Part shown: positions 7,058-14,626 of the stretch, one piece after another
How the letters are laid out: each line of letters opens with the position of its first letter
Position numbering within the stretch: the first letter of the stretch is position 1
NCBI RefSeq assembly: GCF_000426465.1
Contig: NZ_AUFK01000014.1
Span: 186,001-250,000, forward strand
Length of the DNA: 64,000 bases
Source: Epilithonimonas caeni DSM 17710
GTDB lineage: Bacteria > Bacteroidota > Bacteroidia > Flavobacteriales > Weeksellaceae
Direction: 5' to 3'
The notes under the pieces: generated by a model
Seen by the model: the letters and a program-made list of their open reading frames with translations, nothing else
Databases searched by the model: none
Told to the model about the DNA's origin: nothing
Program-made: the position numbers and the translations under genes

Positions 7058-7705
7058 ATGATTTGGCTAGACCCTGATAATATTTCTTTTCCCGACCCGG
7101 AACTTTATAACCCGGAAGATGGACTGATAGCAATCGGTGGTGATTTGAAACCTGAACGGCTTTGGTTTGCTTATCAATTGGGATTATTTCCCTGGTATAA
7201 TGAAGGCGAGGAAATTCTTTGGTGGTGTCCGGATCCGAGATTTGTCCTGTTTCCTATTGAACTTAAAATCTCAAAATCAATGAAGAAGATTCTGCGAGAT
7301 GAAATTTTCACATTCACAGAAAATGACTGTTTTGAGGAGGTAATGAGACACTGCAAAATGGCCGAACGAAAAGGACAGGACGGAACCTGGATCAATGAAG
7401 CACTCATCAATTCTTTTGTGAAACTTCATCAATTCGGGAAGGCAAAAAGCTTTGAAGTCTGGCAAAAAGGAGAATTAGTTGGCGGATTTTATGGTGTGCA
7501 GGTCGGGAATATTTTCTGTGGCGAAAGTATGTTCTCCAAAGTTTCCAACGCCTCGAAAGCAGGATTTATACATTTCACAACCAAATACCAAAACGAATGG
7601 GAACTGATCGATTGCCAAATCCATTCCGAACATCTGGAAAGCCTGGGCGCAAAGATGATCCCGAAACAAGTTTATCTTAACATTTTAAAACGACAACAGT
7701 CTTGA
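7058..7705 (+). CDS. aat: Leucyl/phenylalanyl-tRNA--protein transferase
   Basis: The enzyme moves Leu or Phe from aminoacyl-tRNA to N-terminal basic residues, creating bacterial N-degrons for ClpAP. Diagnostic segments are FPDPELYNPEDGLIAIGGDL at the N-terminus, GLFPWYNEGEEILWWCPDPRF, GTWINEA, and the C-terminal GGFYGVQVGNIFCGESMFS. Length of 215 residues is normal. The stop codon overlaps the TTG start of the next gene by 4 nt, so the two are translationally coupled. The start ATG follows a hairpin repeat region. Confidence 0.95.
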   Translation: MIWLDPDNISFPDPELYNPEDGLIAIGGDLKPERLWFAYQLGLFPWYNEGEEILWWCPDPRFVLFPIELKISKSMKKILRDEIFTFTENDCFEEVMRHCKMAERKGQDGTWINEALINSFVKLHQFGKAKSFEVWQKGELVGGFYGVQVGNIFCGESMFSKVSNASKAGFIHFTTKYQNEWELIDCQIHSEHLESLGAKMIPKQVYLNILKRQQS

Positions 7706-8583
7706 ATACTGAAAAACAAAAATGGGTCCTTTTGATAGCATTGTCTGTCATTTGGGGTTCATCATTTATATTGATCAAAAAATCTCTGGAACACTTCAAT
7801 CCTTATGAGGTTGGCGCATTACGCGTTTTGATTTCCGGGATCGTTCTCATGCCTTATGCGATCTCCAAGATCAGGCAATTCCCGAAACAACATTTGAAAT
7901 GGCTGATCATCGCAGCTCTTTCCGGCAACTTTATCCCGATGTTCTTATTTCCTTTGGCAGAAACCGAAATCAGCAGTAGTATTGCTGGAATCATCAATTC
8001 TATGATGCCAATTTTTGTAATTATCGTTGGCTCATTAGTTTGGAAATTTTCAACCACCAGAAAACAAATTATCGGAGTAATGATCAGTTTTGTCGGCGCA
8101 TGTATTCTGGCTCTCGGAAGTGGTGAAAGTGGTGAGGTCAAAATCTATCCAATCCTGTTATTGATCTTGGCAGTGTTATTATATGCAATCAGTACAACGA
8201 CGGTAAAATCAAAACTTCATGAAGTTCCGGCGACAATAATGTCAGCATTCGTATTTTCCTTCGTGTTGTTTCTTCCATCGTTAATCGCTTTGGTATTTTC
8301 AGGATTTTTCCAACATTTTGAAATGAATCAAGACAACCTGACCGGATTAGGATTTGTAGCAATGTTATCTGTTTTTGGGACAGGTTTGGCCATGATGATG
8401 AATTATAAGCTTCTTAGCGTCTCTACTCCACTTTTCGCTTCCACAGTCACTTTACTGATGCCGATTGTTGCGGTAATGTGGGGAATTCTTGATGGCGAGA
8501 CTTTGAAGATGCTTCAGTCTATTGGAGCATTGATCATTCTGGCTGGGTTGATATTTTTGAGGAGCAAGCCTAAGACAGTTTAA
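7702..8583 (+). CDS. EamA/DMT family transporter
   Basis: A 293-residue inner-membrane protein with ten predicted hydrophobic segments in two EamA halves. The first half starts WVLLIALSVIWGSSFILIKKSL, the typical DMT opening, and the second contains LLLILAVLLYAISTTTVKSKL. The start is TTG in the TTGA overlap with aat; no in-frame ATG lies nearby that would keep the first helix. Members export amino acids or other small metabolites; the substrate cannot be read. It converges with the minus-strand gene at 8590 with a 6-nt gap and no clear terminator. Confidence 0.88.
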   Translation: MNTEKQKWVLLIALSVIWGSSFILIKKSLEHFNPYEVGALRVLISGIVLMPYAISKIRQFPKQHLKWLIIAALSGNFIPMFLFPLAETEISSSIAGIINSMMPIFVIIVGSLVWKFSTTRKQIIGVMISFVGACILALGSGESGEVKIYPILLLILAVLLYAISTTTVKSKLHEVPATIMSAFVFSFVLFLPSLIALVFSGFFQHFEMNQDNLTGLGFVAMLSVFGTGLAMMMNYKLLSVSTPLFASTVTLLMPIVAVMWGILDGETLKMLQSIGALIILAGLIFLRSKPKTV

Positions 8584-8589
8584 ATTAAA

Positions 8590-9468
8590 CTATTCTTCAA
8601 TAGAATCCTTTGACAAAATATATTTATTCAGCATATGATCTGTCAATTGATGAAGTTCTGTATTATTATCGGGATTTTTTCCATCTGCAGTAAAAAACTC
8701 CACCTCATTTTGATACTTCGAGTACCAAATCCCTTTTGTTGACCTGATCGTATCAGGTTGGGTAATTCTTTTGAAATTGGCAATCAGCTTTGCATCAATA
8801 GCAATTAGTCCGTTTCTGGTATTATTACAATCTTCCGGAATATACTCTTTACCATTCCAATACATGCATTGCTTTGACAAAGTTTGAAGCAGTCCCAATC
8901 CTTTTCCTATATTCTGTTTTTCAGGAACATTCTCATCAGCTTTATACATTTTACTTCCCACGACGAAGGTTCCGCAAATTATGGCACCCATTATTCCCAG
9001 ATTACTTTGTTTGGTAAGAAACTCAGGAAGTTTAAAAACCGGGGTCGTTGTTATATTCACCACAATCTGGGATAGCTTTTCCACTAAAGATTTTGCTTCG
9101 TCATCAAAAGTGACATTAACATTGGTAATGGATGAATCATCATTGACTTTACTGAAGTTATGTGTACTACAAAAAGTTTTATAATCTTTATAGCCGAGAG
9201 ATTCGCTAAACCAGTCCAAAGTAACGTCATCTATATCATAATCTTTACCCTTTTCTACCAACGAAGTATAGAATCTAACAAACGTCCTTTCGTCCTTTGA
9301 AAAGCCAAATCTTTTTTCAAATTCCAAACTTAGATAAGCCGCAACTGAACTTTTGCTTCCTCTCGGAAGCATTTTTTTTGTCTCATCAAAAACAGTTTTG
9401 ACTAAAATTTTCTTCTTTTCATACATATAATTTATTTGAAGAATTAAATCGTTGTCCAAATTAGACAA
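8590..9468 (-). CDS. Conserved hypothetical protein with one membrane segment
   Basis: I do not recognise a named family. The protein has a soluble N-terminal alpha-helical domain (residues about 14-105; segments KSSVAAYLSLEFEKRFGFSK and DDVTLDWFSESLGYKDYKTF), an Asn/Ser/Asp-rich linker, one hydrophobic segment at about 178-198 and a C-terminal soluble domain. The C-terminal domain contains CMYWNGKEYIPEDCN with two cysteines. The longest frame uses TTG at 9468, but ATG at 9426 (MYEKKKIL) is likelier because a -7-like box at 9456-9463 overlaps the longer start. A TACGGATTTCC operator lies at 9486-9499. It is probably controlled with the operon at 12536. Confidence 0.7.
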   Translation of the reverse strand: MSNLDNDLILQINYMYEKKKILVKTVFDETKKMLPRGSKSSVAAYLSLEFEKRFGFSKDERTFVRFYTSLVEKGKDYDIDDVTLDWFSESLGYKDYKTFCSTHNFSKVNDDSSITNVNVTFDDEAKSLVEKLSQIVVNITTTPVFKLPEFLTKQSNLGIMGAIICGTFVVGSKMYKADENVPEKQNIGKGLGLLQTLSKQCMYWNGKEYIPEDCNNTRNGLIAIDAKLIANFKRITQPDTIRSTKGIWYSKYQNEVEFFTADGKNPDNNTELHQLTDHMLNKYILSKDSIEE

Positions 9469-9499
9469 ATGCTTGTCCTAAAAATTACGGATTTCCATA
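9456..9499 (-). promoter_or_regulatory. Candidate operator plus -7 box for the gene at 8590-9468
   Basis: On the minus strand TATGGAAATCCGTA (9499-9486) is followed after exactly 22 nt by TAATTTGG (9463-9456). The same arrangement and spacing occur at 12466-12509. No TTG -33 element is visible, which fits an activator-dependent promoter. Confidence 0.55.
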
Positions 9500-9649
9500 A
9501 AACATATCATATTCACGTCCTTCTCATGTCCATCGTGTGTCTGGGATTGGACAATCACTTTAACTGAAATTTGTAATCAGAAATCAGTGATAAACAAAAC
9601 ATTACAAAAACAAAGTTACAAAACTGGTTTCAAAAAACAACCTGATAAG

Positions 9650-9697
9650 ACGGAGGAAGATCTCTGGCTTGGGAAGCAGAAATCTCTCTTCCGTTTT
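9650..9697 (+). other. Strong hairpin with T-run in the 346-nt gap; possible short RNA end or attenuator
   Basis: ACGGAGGAAGATCTCTG pairs with CAGAAATCTCTCTTCCGT (one bulge, one mismatch) around a GCTTGGGAAG loop, followed by TTTTT. It looks like a rho-independent terminator, yet no gene lies directly upstream on the plus strand. A short non-coding RNA or a leader attenuator for the small peptide gene are both possible. I see no other coding signal in 9500-9814. Confidence 0.45.
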
Positions 9698-9814
9698 TGA
9701 AGGTTTACTTCCCAAAAATTTAAGAAGCGCTTCTTTTTTCAACAATGTGTAAACATGCTTGTGACCTGTGTCGCAGGGAAGAACACGAATGTCAATTTTT
9801 AAATTTTTAAAATC

Positions 9815-9991
9815 ATGTTACAATTTCTTTTAATATTATTGGGATTAATTTCAAATCCTTCAAGTTCAAATAACAATACGTCCAACTGTGGTAATGACGG
9901 CAGCACAACGCCAACTGTTGCACAACCAAATCCGGGTGATACGGGTGGAGAAGAAGGACATCCAGTGCCTCCAAAAATTATTGGTGGTTGA
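9815..9991 (+). CDS. Small secreted peptide precursor, 58 residues
   Basis: This short gene begins ATG TTA CAA TTT CTT TTA ATA and ends at TGA 9989-9991. The N-terminus MLQFLLILLGLISNPSSS looks like a short signal peptide or membrane anchor. The rest is Ser/Asn/Thr/Pro/Gly-rich with one Cys (NTSNCGNDG) and a C-terminal VPPKIIGG. There is no family match I know. It has its own strong terminator 20 nt downstream and lies directly before the sensor kinase gene. It could be a peptide signal, a small lipid-surface component, or the substrate of the sensor; function is not shown by the sequence. Confidence 0.55.
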   Translation: MLQFLLILLGLISNPSSSNNNTSNCGNDGSTTPTVAQPNPGDTGGEEGHPVPPKIIGG

Positions 9992-10010
9992 TAAACTACT
10001 TAAAATCAGC

Positions 10011-10043
10011 TAGCGAAAGATTATTCTTTCGCTATTTTTTTTT
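10011..10043 (+). terminator. Rho-independent terminator after the small peptide gene
   Basis: A perfect 10-bp stem TAGCGAAAGA / TCTTTCGCTA with a TTAT loop and nine following T residues. It isolates the peptide gene transcript from the kinase gene that starts 25 nt later. Confidence 0.9.
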
Positions 10044-10067
10044 AATTTGGTATAAAAACTGATTGTC

Positions 10068-11726
10068 TTGAAATTTTTATACTTTTTACTCGGATTATCA
10101 TTTCTTATAGGCTGCTCTGAACATTCAATCAAGGAAATTGAAAAGACAACTGACAATGCATTTTATGACAAAGCGTTCGATTTCAGAGAAAAAAACGAAT
10201 TAGACAGTTCATTTCTGTATTTCTTCAGAGCAAAAGATATTTTCCTTCAGAAAAAAGATAGTTTTGGAGTTGGAAAATGTCTTGCAAATCTTGCAATAAT
10301 ACAGGAAACCAAAGGCGATTACTTTGGCAGCCAAGAAAGCGGACTTTCTGCACTGGATTATTTCAATCAAAGAGATAGTATCGAATATAATTATATCTCA
10401 ATAAATTACAACACTCTAAGCATTGTTTCAAGTAGATTAAAAGACTATAAAAAAGCTATCGAATTTTATTTACAGTCCATAAAATTTAGTAATGATTCTA
10501 TAAATAAAAATATTTATAGAAACAATCTCGCAAATTCTTACAGAAAAGAAAAAAAATATAATTCTGCTTCTAAAATATTCCAATCCATTTTAGATAATAA
10601 CACTAAAAAAGATAAGGAATACTCGAGAGCCTTATCAAACTTTGCATATAGCAAATGGCTTCAAAATTCAAATTTCAATCCTATTCCCGAATTTAAACAG
10701 GCTCTCAATATTAGGATTAAAGAGAAGGATCTTTGGGGACAAAATGCCAGCTATGCTCATTTCGCAGATTATTATTCAAGAAAAAAATCTGACTCAGCAT
10801 TGTTTTATGCGAAAAAAATGTTTGATGTTTCCAATAAAATTAAAAGTCCGGACGACCAGATCGAAGCATTGCAGAAGCTCATTGTTCTGGATTCCAAAAA
10901 TTACGCATCACACTTCAGCCGATATCAAGCGTTGAATGACAGTCTTCAAACCGCAAGAAACAAAGCGAAAAATCAGTTTGCCCTGATCCGATATGAAACC
11001 GAAAAGAATAAAGCAGACTTTCTGAAAGCCAAAGCTGAAAGCACTGAAAGACAAAATAAAATCACCGCTCGGAACATTATAGTGATTTCACTAATTGTAT
11101 TATTTATTATTGCCTTTTTCTACTACAAAAAAAGACTTCAACAAGAAAAAATTATTGAAGCTAAAAACACCGAAATTAAATATTCCAAAAAAGTCCACGA
11201 CCGTGTTGCCAACAGAATCTATCAAATTATATCTTTCATAGAAAACACCCTGCATCTGGATAAAAATTCTATTCTTTTTGCATTGGAAAATGTATACGAA
11301 ACGTCACGTGACATTTCATATGAAAATGTGGATGTGAGCGAGAAACAAAATTATCGCGACCAACTTTCGCAAATGCTTGGCTCCTACTCTTCGCCTAAAA
11401 CTGTGCAGGTCATCATTACTGGAAACGATGACGAAATATGGCAAAACACCAACTTGCTTCAGAAAACAGAAGTCTATCTGGTTCTTCAAGAACTGATGAC
11501 GAATATGAAAAAACATAGCCAGGCCAATATCGTTTCGATTAAATTTTCCAGAGAAAACTCAAAGATAAACATCTCATATACAGACAACGGCATCGGAATA
11601 AAACAACTTTCACCAAAAAATGGTCTTCAAAATATGGAAAACCGTATTAATGCTATCAACGGAACAATTATTTTTGACACAGAAACCAATAATCTATTGA
11701 AAATCAATATTTCATTTCCAGTCTAA
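10068..11726 (+). CDS. TPR-containing sensor histidine kinase with lipoprotein signal
   Basis: The product is 552 residues with a TTG start. The signal peptide ends in the lipobox FLIGC (Cys16). Residues about 30-290 are helical TPR-type repeats. A transmembrane helix follows at about 335-352 (IIVISLIVLFIIAFFYY), then a dimerisation/phosphoacceptor region with His near residue 376 (SKKVHDRVANRIYQ). The HATPase_c domain shows the N-box LQELMTNMKKHS, DNGIG and NGLQNMENRI. This is the HisKA_3/NarX-like architecture paired with LuxR-type regulators. The TPR part should face the periplasm and sense a protein or peptide. The response regulator follows 10 nt downstream. Confidence 0.85.
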   Translation: MKFLYFLLGLSFLIGCSEHSIKEIEKTTDNAFYDKAFDFREKNELDSSFLYFFRAKDIFLQKKDSFGVGKCLANLAIIQETKGDYFGSQESGLSALDYFNQRDSIEYNYISINYNTLSIVSSRLKDYKKAIEFYLQSIKFSNDSINKNIYRNNLANSYRKEKKYNSASKIFQSILDNNTKKDKEYSRALSNFAYSKWLQNSNFNPIPEFKQALNIRIKEKDLWGQNASYAHFADYYSRKKSDSALFYAKKMFDVSNKIKSPDDQIEALQKLIVLDSKNYASHFSRYQALNDSLQTARNKAKNQFALIRYETEKNKADFLKAKAESTERQNKITARNIIVISLIVLFIIAFFYYKKRLQQEKIIEAKNTEIKYSKKVHDRVANRIYQIISFIENTLHLDKNSILFALENVYETSRDISYENVDVSEKQNYRDQLSQMLGSYSSPKTVQVIITGNDDEIWQNTNLLQKTEVYLVLQELMTNMKKHSQANIVSIKFSRENSKINISYTDNGIGIKQLSPKNGLQNMENRINAINGTIIFDTETNNLLKINISFPV

Positions 11727-11736
11727 AATAACACTT

Positions 11737-12402
11737 ATGTTTACAAAAATCCTTATCGCTGAAGATTACGAAAGCTCCAATATCTCTGTTCAAAAAACTT
11801 TGGAAGACCTTAAAATTGCGAATCCAAAATATGTCAACTATTGTGATGATGCCCTTAGCAGAATCAAAATGAGTTTGCAGGAAAACAATCCTTTCGAACT
11901 TTTAATAACAGACCTTTCTTTTGACGAAGACCACAGGGAACAGAATCTTAAAAATGGTCAGCAACTTATTTCTGCCGCAAGAGAACTTCATCCGAATCTG
12001 AAAGTGATTGTTTTTTCTGTTGAAAAAAAAGAAGTTATCATTGAGAAGCTCTTCAATGAGCAAAAAATAAACGGTTATGTAAAAAAGGGGCGTGAAGATG
12101 TGAAAGACCTGAAAAAAGCGATAAGAGCAGTTTTTAATGGTGAAAAATACCTTTCGTACGAATTAAAAGGTAAAAGCGAGGAAAGAAATTCCTTCGAATT
12201 TTCCGAATACGACACATTACTGGTTTCTTTGCTGGCTAATGGAACCCTTTTAAAAGACATTCCCAATTATCTGAAAGAAAATCAAATAAAGCCGGTCAGT
12301 ATGAGTGCTGTGGAAAAAAGACTGAAGGAAATCAAAGAATCCTTAAACATCAATAGCAATGAACAACTGATTGCATTCTGCAAAGACTTTGGGATTATAT
12401 AA
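11737..12402 (+). CDS. Response regulator, receiver plus LuxR-like HTH
   Basis: Residues 1-125 are a receiver domain: acidic pair AED at 8-10, phosphoacceptor Asp59 in LLITDLSF, and the conserved lysine in INGYVKKG (about 116). Residues about 155-221 form a helical DNA-binding domain of NarL/LuxR type (SEYDTLLVSLLANGTLLKDI, then SAVEKRLKEIKESLNI). Length of 221 residues is normal for this class. It is the cognate partner of the upstream kinase by operon position. The repeated TACGGATTTCC(G/A)TA sites flanking this gene pair are good candidates for its binding sites, which is inference. Confidence 0.88.
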   Translation: MFTKILIAEDYESSNISVQKTLEDLKIANPKYVNYCDDALSRIKMSLQENNPFELLITDLSFDEDHREQNLKNGQQLISAARELHPNLKVIVFSVEKKEVIIEKLFNEQKINGYVKKGREDVKDLKKAIRAVFNGEKYLSYELKGKSEERNSFEFSEYDTLLVSLLANGTLLKDIPNYLKENQIKPVSMSAVEKRLKEIKESLNINSNEQLIAFCKDFGII

Positions 12403-12427
12403 AATTCAATAATAAACAGATTATTTT

Positions 12428-12466
12428 AAAAACTTTCGAAAATATTTTCGAAAGTTTTTTGTTTTT
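12428..12466 (+). terminator. Rho-independent terminator after the response regulator
   Basis: AAAACTTTCGAAAA and TTTTCGAAAGTTTT form a long stem separated by TAT, followed by a T-rich tail. It ends the kinase-regulator transcript before the next operator. Confidence 0.85.
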
Positions 12467-12509
12467 ACGGATTTCCGTAAAAAAAGAATATCAGGCAGAA
12501 GTAATTTTG
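12466..12509 (+). promoter_or_regulatory. Candidate operator plus -7 box for the operon at 12536
   Basis: TACGGATTTCCGTA (12466-12479) has symmetric TACGG/CCGTA arms. After 22 nt comes TAATTTTG (12502-12509), a perfect TAnnTTTG -7 box. No TTG is found at the -33 position. This duplicates the arrangement at 9499-9456 and suggests activation by the adjacent response regulator. Confidence 0.6.
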
Positions 12510-12535
12510 GATTGTTAAACAAATGAAAAACAACA

Positions 12536-12868
12536 ATGGGAAAATTCATCATCACAAAAAGAAAAGACGGAGAATATCAATTCAATCTCAAGGCCGGTAA
12601 CGGAGAGATCATCCTTACAAGTGAAGGGTACACCACAAAAGCAGGATGCAAAAATGGAATCGAATCCGTAAAAGTCAATTCCCAAATCGACTCCAGATTT
12701 GAGAGAAGAACTTCTACGAATGATAAAGATTACTTTGTTCTGAAAGCCGGAAATGGTGAAATAATCGGTAAAAGCCAATTATATAGCTCCAAACAAGGAA
12801 TGGAAAACGGAATAGCATCCGTAAAAGATAATGCTCCAACCGCAGAAATCATTGACGAAACAAATTAA
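12536..12868 (+). CDS. YegP family protein (DUF1508), two tandem domains
   Basis: The 110-residue protein is two copies of the DUF1508 unit. Copy 1 (residues 2-48) reads FIITKRKDGEYQFNLKAGNGEIILTSEGY then KNGIESVK. Copy 2 (about 60-100) reads YFVLKAGNGEIIGKSQLYSS then ENGIASVK. The fold is a small beta-rich domain of unknown biochemical role, known from E. coli YegP. It opens an operon: the nuclease-like gene begins 9 nt after its stop. A conserved -7 box and a TACGGATTTCCGTA operator precede it, so expression probably depends on the neighbouring two-component system. Confidence 0.9.
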   Translation: MGKFIITKRKDGEYQFNLKAGNGEIILTSEGYTTKAGCKNGIESVKVNSQIDSRFERRTSTNDKDYFVLKAGNGEIIGKSQLYSSKQGMENGIASVKDNAPTAEIIDETN

Positions 12869-12877
12869 CTAATAACC

Positions 12878-13945
12878 ATGGAACTCAAATTAAAACTTGA
12901 ACAACTGCATCAGCGAGTGAATGGCCTTAAAGACCAGATCCAGACGGAAGAAGCTACGAAAACGGCTTTTGTAATGCCTTTTATTCAGATTCTGGGCTAT
13001 GATATTTTCAATCCCACAGAAGTGATTCCGGAATTCATCGCAGATATTGGAACCAAAAAAGGAGAAAAAGTTGATTTTGTTATTAAGAAAGACAATGAAC
13101 CCATTTTCATTATCGAATGTAAAAGCTGGAAAGAAAATGCAGATGCCCACAATTCACAGCTTCATCGGTATTATCATGTTTCCAAAGCGAGGTTCGGAGT
13201 TTTGACCAACGGGATTGTTTACAATTTCTATACTGATCTGGAAAAACCAAACATTATGGACGAGAAGCCTTTCTTCACCATCAATCTTGATGATTTGAAG
13301 GATAGCTCTATCAAAGTTCTTGAAAGTTTTACAAAATCAGGTTATAATCTGGAATCGATCTTAGACTCTGCAGAAGCATTAAAGTATATCAAAGCCGTCA
13401 GAAAGGAATTCGAAAAAGAGATCGAAAATCCATCTGACGAAATGGTGAGATTACTGGTCAACCGATTTTTTGAAAGACCGCTTACGGCCAATAGAATGGT
13501 CTCTTTTAAAGAATATACCAAAAGAGCTTTAAGCATTTCGATCTCGGAATCCATCAGCTCCCGTCTAAAATCTGCTCTGGTCATCAATGATAATATCGAA
13601 ACTGAAAAAACAACGGTCCCGACAAACATTGACCAGAATAATGACACTCCAAAAGTTATAACAACGGACGAAGAATTGGAAGCTTTCCAAATCGTGAAAG
13701 CCATTCTGCGTGAAAAAATCCCTGCAGAAAGAATTGCTTACCGGGACACACAATCTTATTTCGGGATCCTACTGGATGATAACAATAGAAAACCGATCTG
13801 CAGATTCTATTTCGGAGCTACCAGAAACCTTGTTGAACTCTTCCACAATGGAAAAGATGCCGGAGAGAAAATAAATCTTGATTCTCTGGATGATATCTAC
13901 AATTATAGAAACGAACTTCATAAAACCATTGAAAATTATAGTTAA
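12878..13945 (+). CDS. Type I restriction enzyme R N-terminal-like (HsdR_N) nuclease-fold protein, stand-alone
   Basis: Residues about 20-135 match the HsdR N-terminal PD-(D/E)xK fold: EEATKTAFVMPFIQILGYD with the conserved helix Glu, KVDFVIKKD with the catalytic Asp, and IFIIECKSWK with the E-x-K pair. All expected catalytic residues are present. The remaining 200 residues are helical (about 150-230) and end in a compact C-terminal domain (RIAYRDTQSYFGILLDDNNR, then CRFYFGATRN). No helicase motor, methyltransferase or specificity subunit is nearby, so it is not a normal restriction system. It may cut or bind DNA in a stress or defence setting. Confidence 0.82.
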   Translation: MELKLKLEQLHQRVNGLKDQIQTEEATKTAFVMPFIQILGYDIFNPTEVIPEFIADIGTKKGEKVDFVIKKDNEPIFIIECKSWKENADAHNSQLHRYYHVSKARFGVLTNGIVYNFYTDLEKPNIMDEKPFFTINLDDLKDSSIKVLESFTKSGYNLESILDSAEALKYIKAVRKEFEKEIENPSDEMVRLLVNRFFERPLTANRMVSFKEYTKRALSISISESISSRLKSALVINDNIETEKTTVPTNIDQNNDTPKVITTDEELEAFQIVKAILREKIPAERIAYRDTQSYFGILLDDNNRKPICRFYFGATRNLVELFHNGKDAGEKINLDSLDDIYNYRNELHKTIENYS

Positions 13946-14449
13946 ATGAGAAATATTTTGCTTTTAGTTTCAAGTATATTTTTAATGACGTTATCATTAT
14001 TTTCCTTTTCGAAATCTGAAAATAATGGACATAACGGAAGATGCACAGGTTCTGCATACTGCACTGCCTGTTCCAATTGTTCCAGATGCGGACATTGTGG
14101 CGCTGGTGGAACTTGTGGTGTTTGCAGTAATAAAGGACAAAGAAATATTAGTATTACTGATCATTCAGCAGAAAAACCGAACACTTCTAAGTCTTATAAA
14201 GCCAGTAGAAAAAGTGGATTTCAGAAAACTCCAAATGCTGTCATTGACCATTCTGACATTACAATTCTTATCATATCCGAACGTTCCACAAATATTTTTG
14301 AAAAACCATCTTTCCAGTCAAAAGTAGTAGAAAATATTTCCAAAAATGAAAAGTTAATCCAAATCTCAAAATTAGATAACTGGTATAAAATAAAAGTTAA
14401 AAGTAGCGGGAAAATAGGATTTATTTATTACAAGGATGTAAAATCATGA
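13946..14449 (+). CDS. Secreted Cys-rich protein with bacterial SH3 domain
   Basis: Translation starts on the base after the previous stop, so it is tightly coupled. A signal peptide covers about residues 1-24 (NILLLVSSIFLMTLSLFSFS). Residues about 32-62 hold a dense Cys/Gly/His cluster (CTGSAYCTACSNCSRCGHCG, then TCGVC), nine cysteines in 28 residues. The spacing suggests metal binding or a disulfide knot. Residues about 105-166 form an SH3_3-type domain (RSTNIFEKPSFQSKVVENIS, then WYKIKVKSSGKIGFIYYKDV), usually binding cell wall or ligands. Function is unknown. Confidence 0.82.
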   Translation: MRNILLLVSSIFLMTLSLFSFSKSENNGHNGRCTGSAYCTACSNCSRCGHCGAGGTCGVCSNKGQRNISITDHSAEKPNTSKSYKASRKSGFQKTPNAVIDHSDITILIISERSTNIFEKPSFQSKVVENISKNEKLIQISKLDNWYKIKVKSSGKIGFIYYKDVKS

Positions 14450-14626
14450 TCCGGTCTTCAAAAATAATAGCTTTATTTTTCCCTTAGTGTATAGCGTTGG
14501 TAGGCTTATTCAAGCAAATAAAAAATAAAAAAAGAATCCAATAAAACTCTACAAATTGCTTTACATTTTATAAACAAACATGGGCAATTTCGCCATATAG
14601 AGTTACAACCTAAAAATGAAAACATT

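Noticed and set aside
12878-13945. Complete type I restriction system
   Set aside because: Only the N-terminal nuclease-like domain is found; no helicase, HsdM or HsdS nearby.
14025-14327. 100-codon frame inside the SH3 protein gene
   Set aside because: Out-of-frame shadow of a gene with a clear signal peptide, Cys cluster and SH3 domain.
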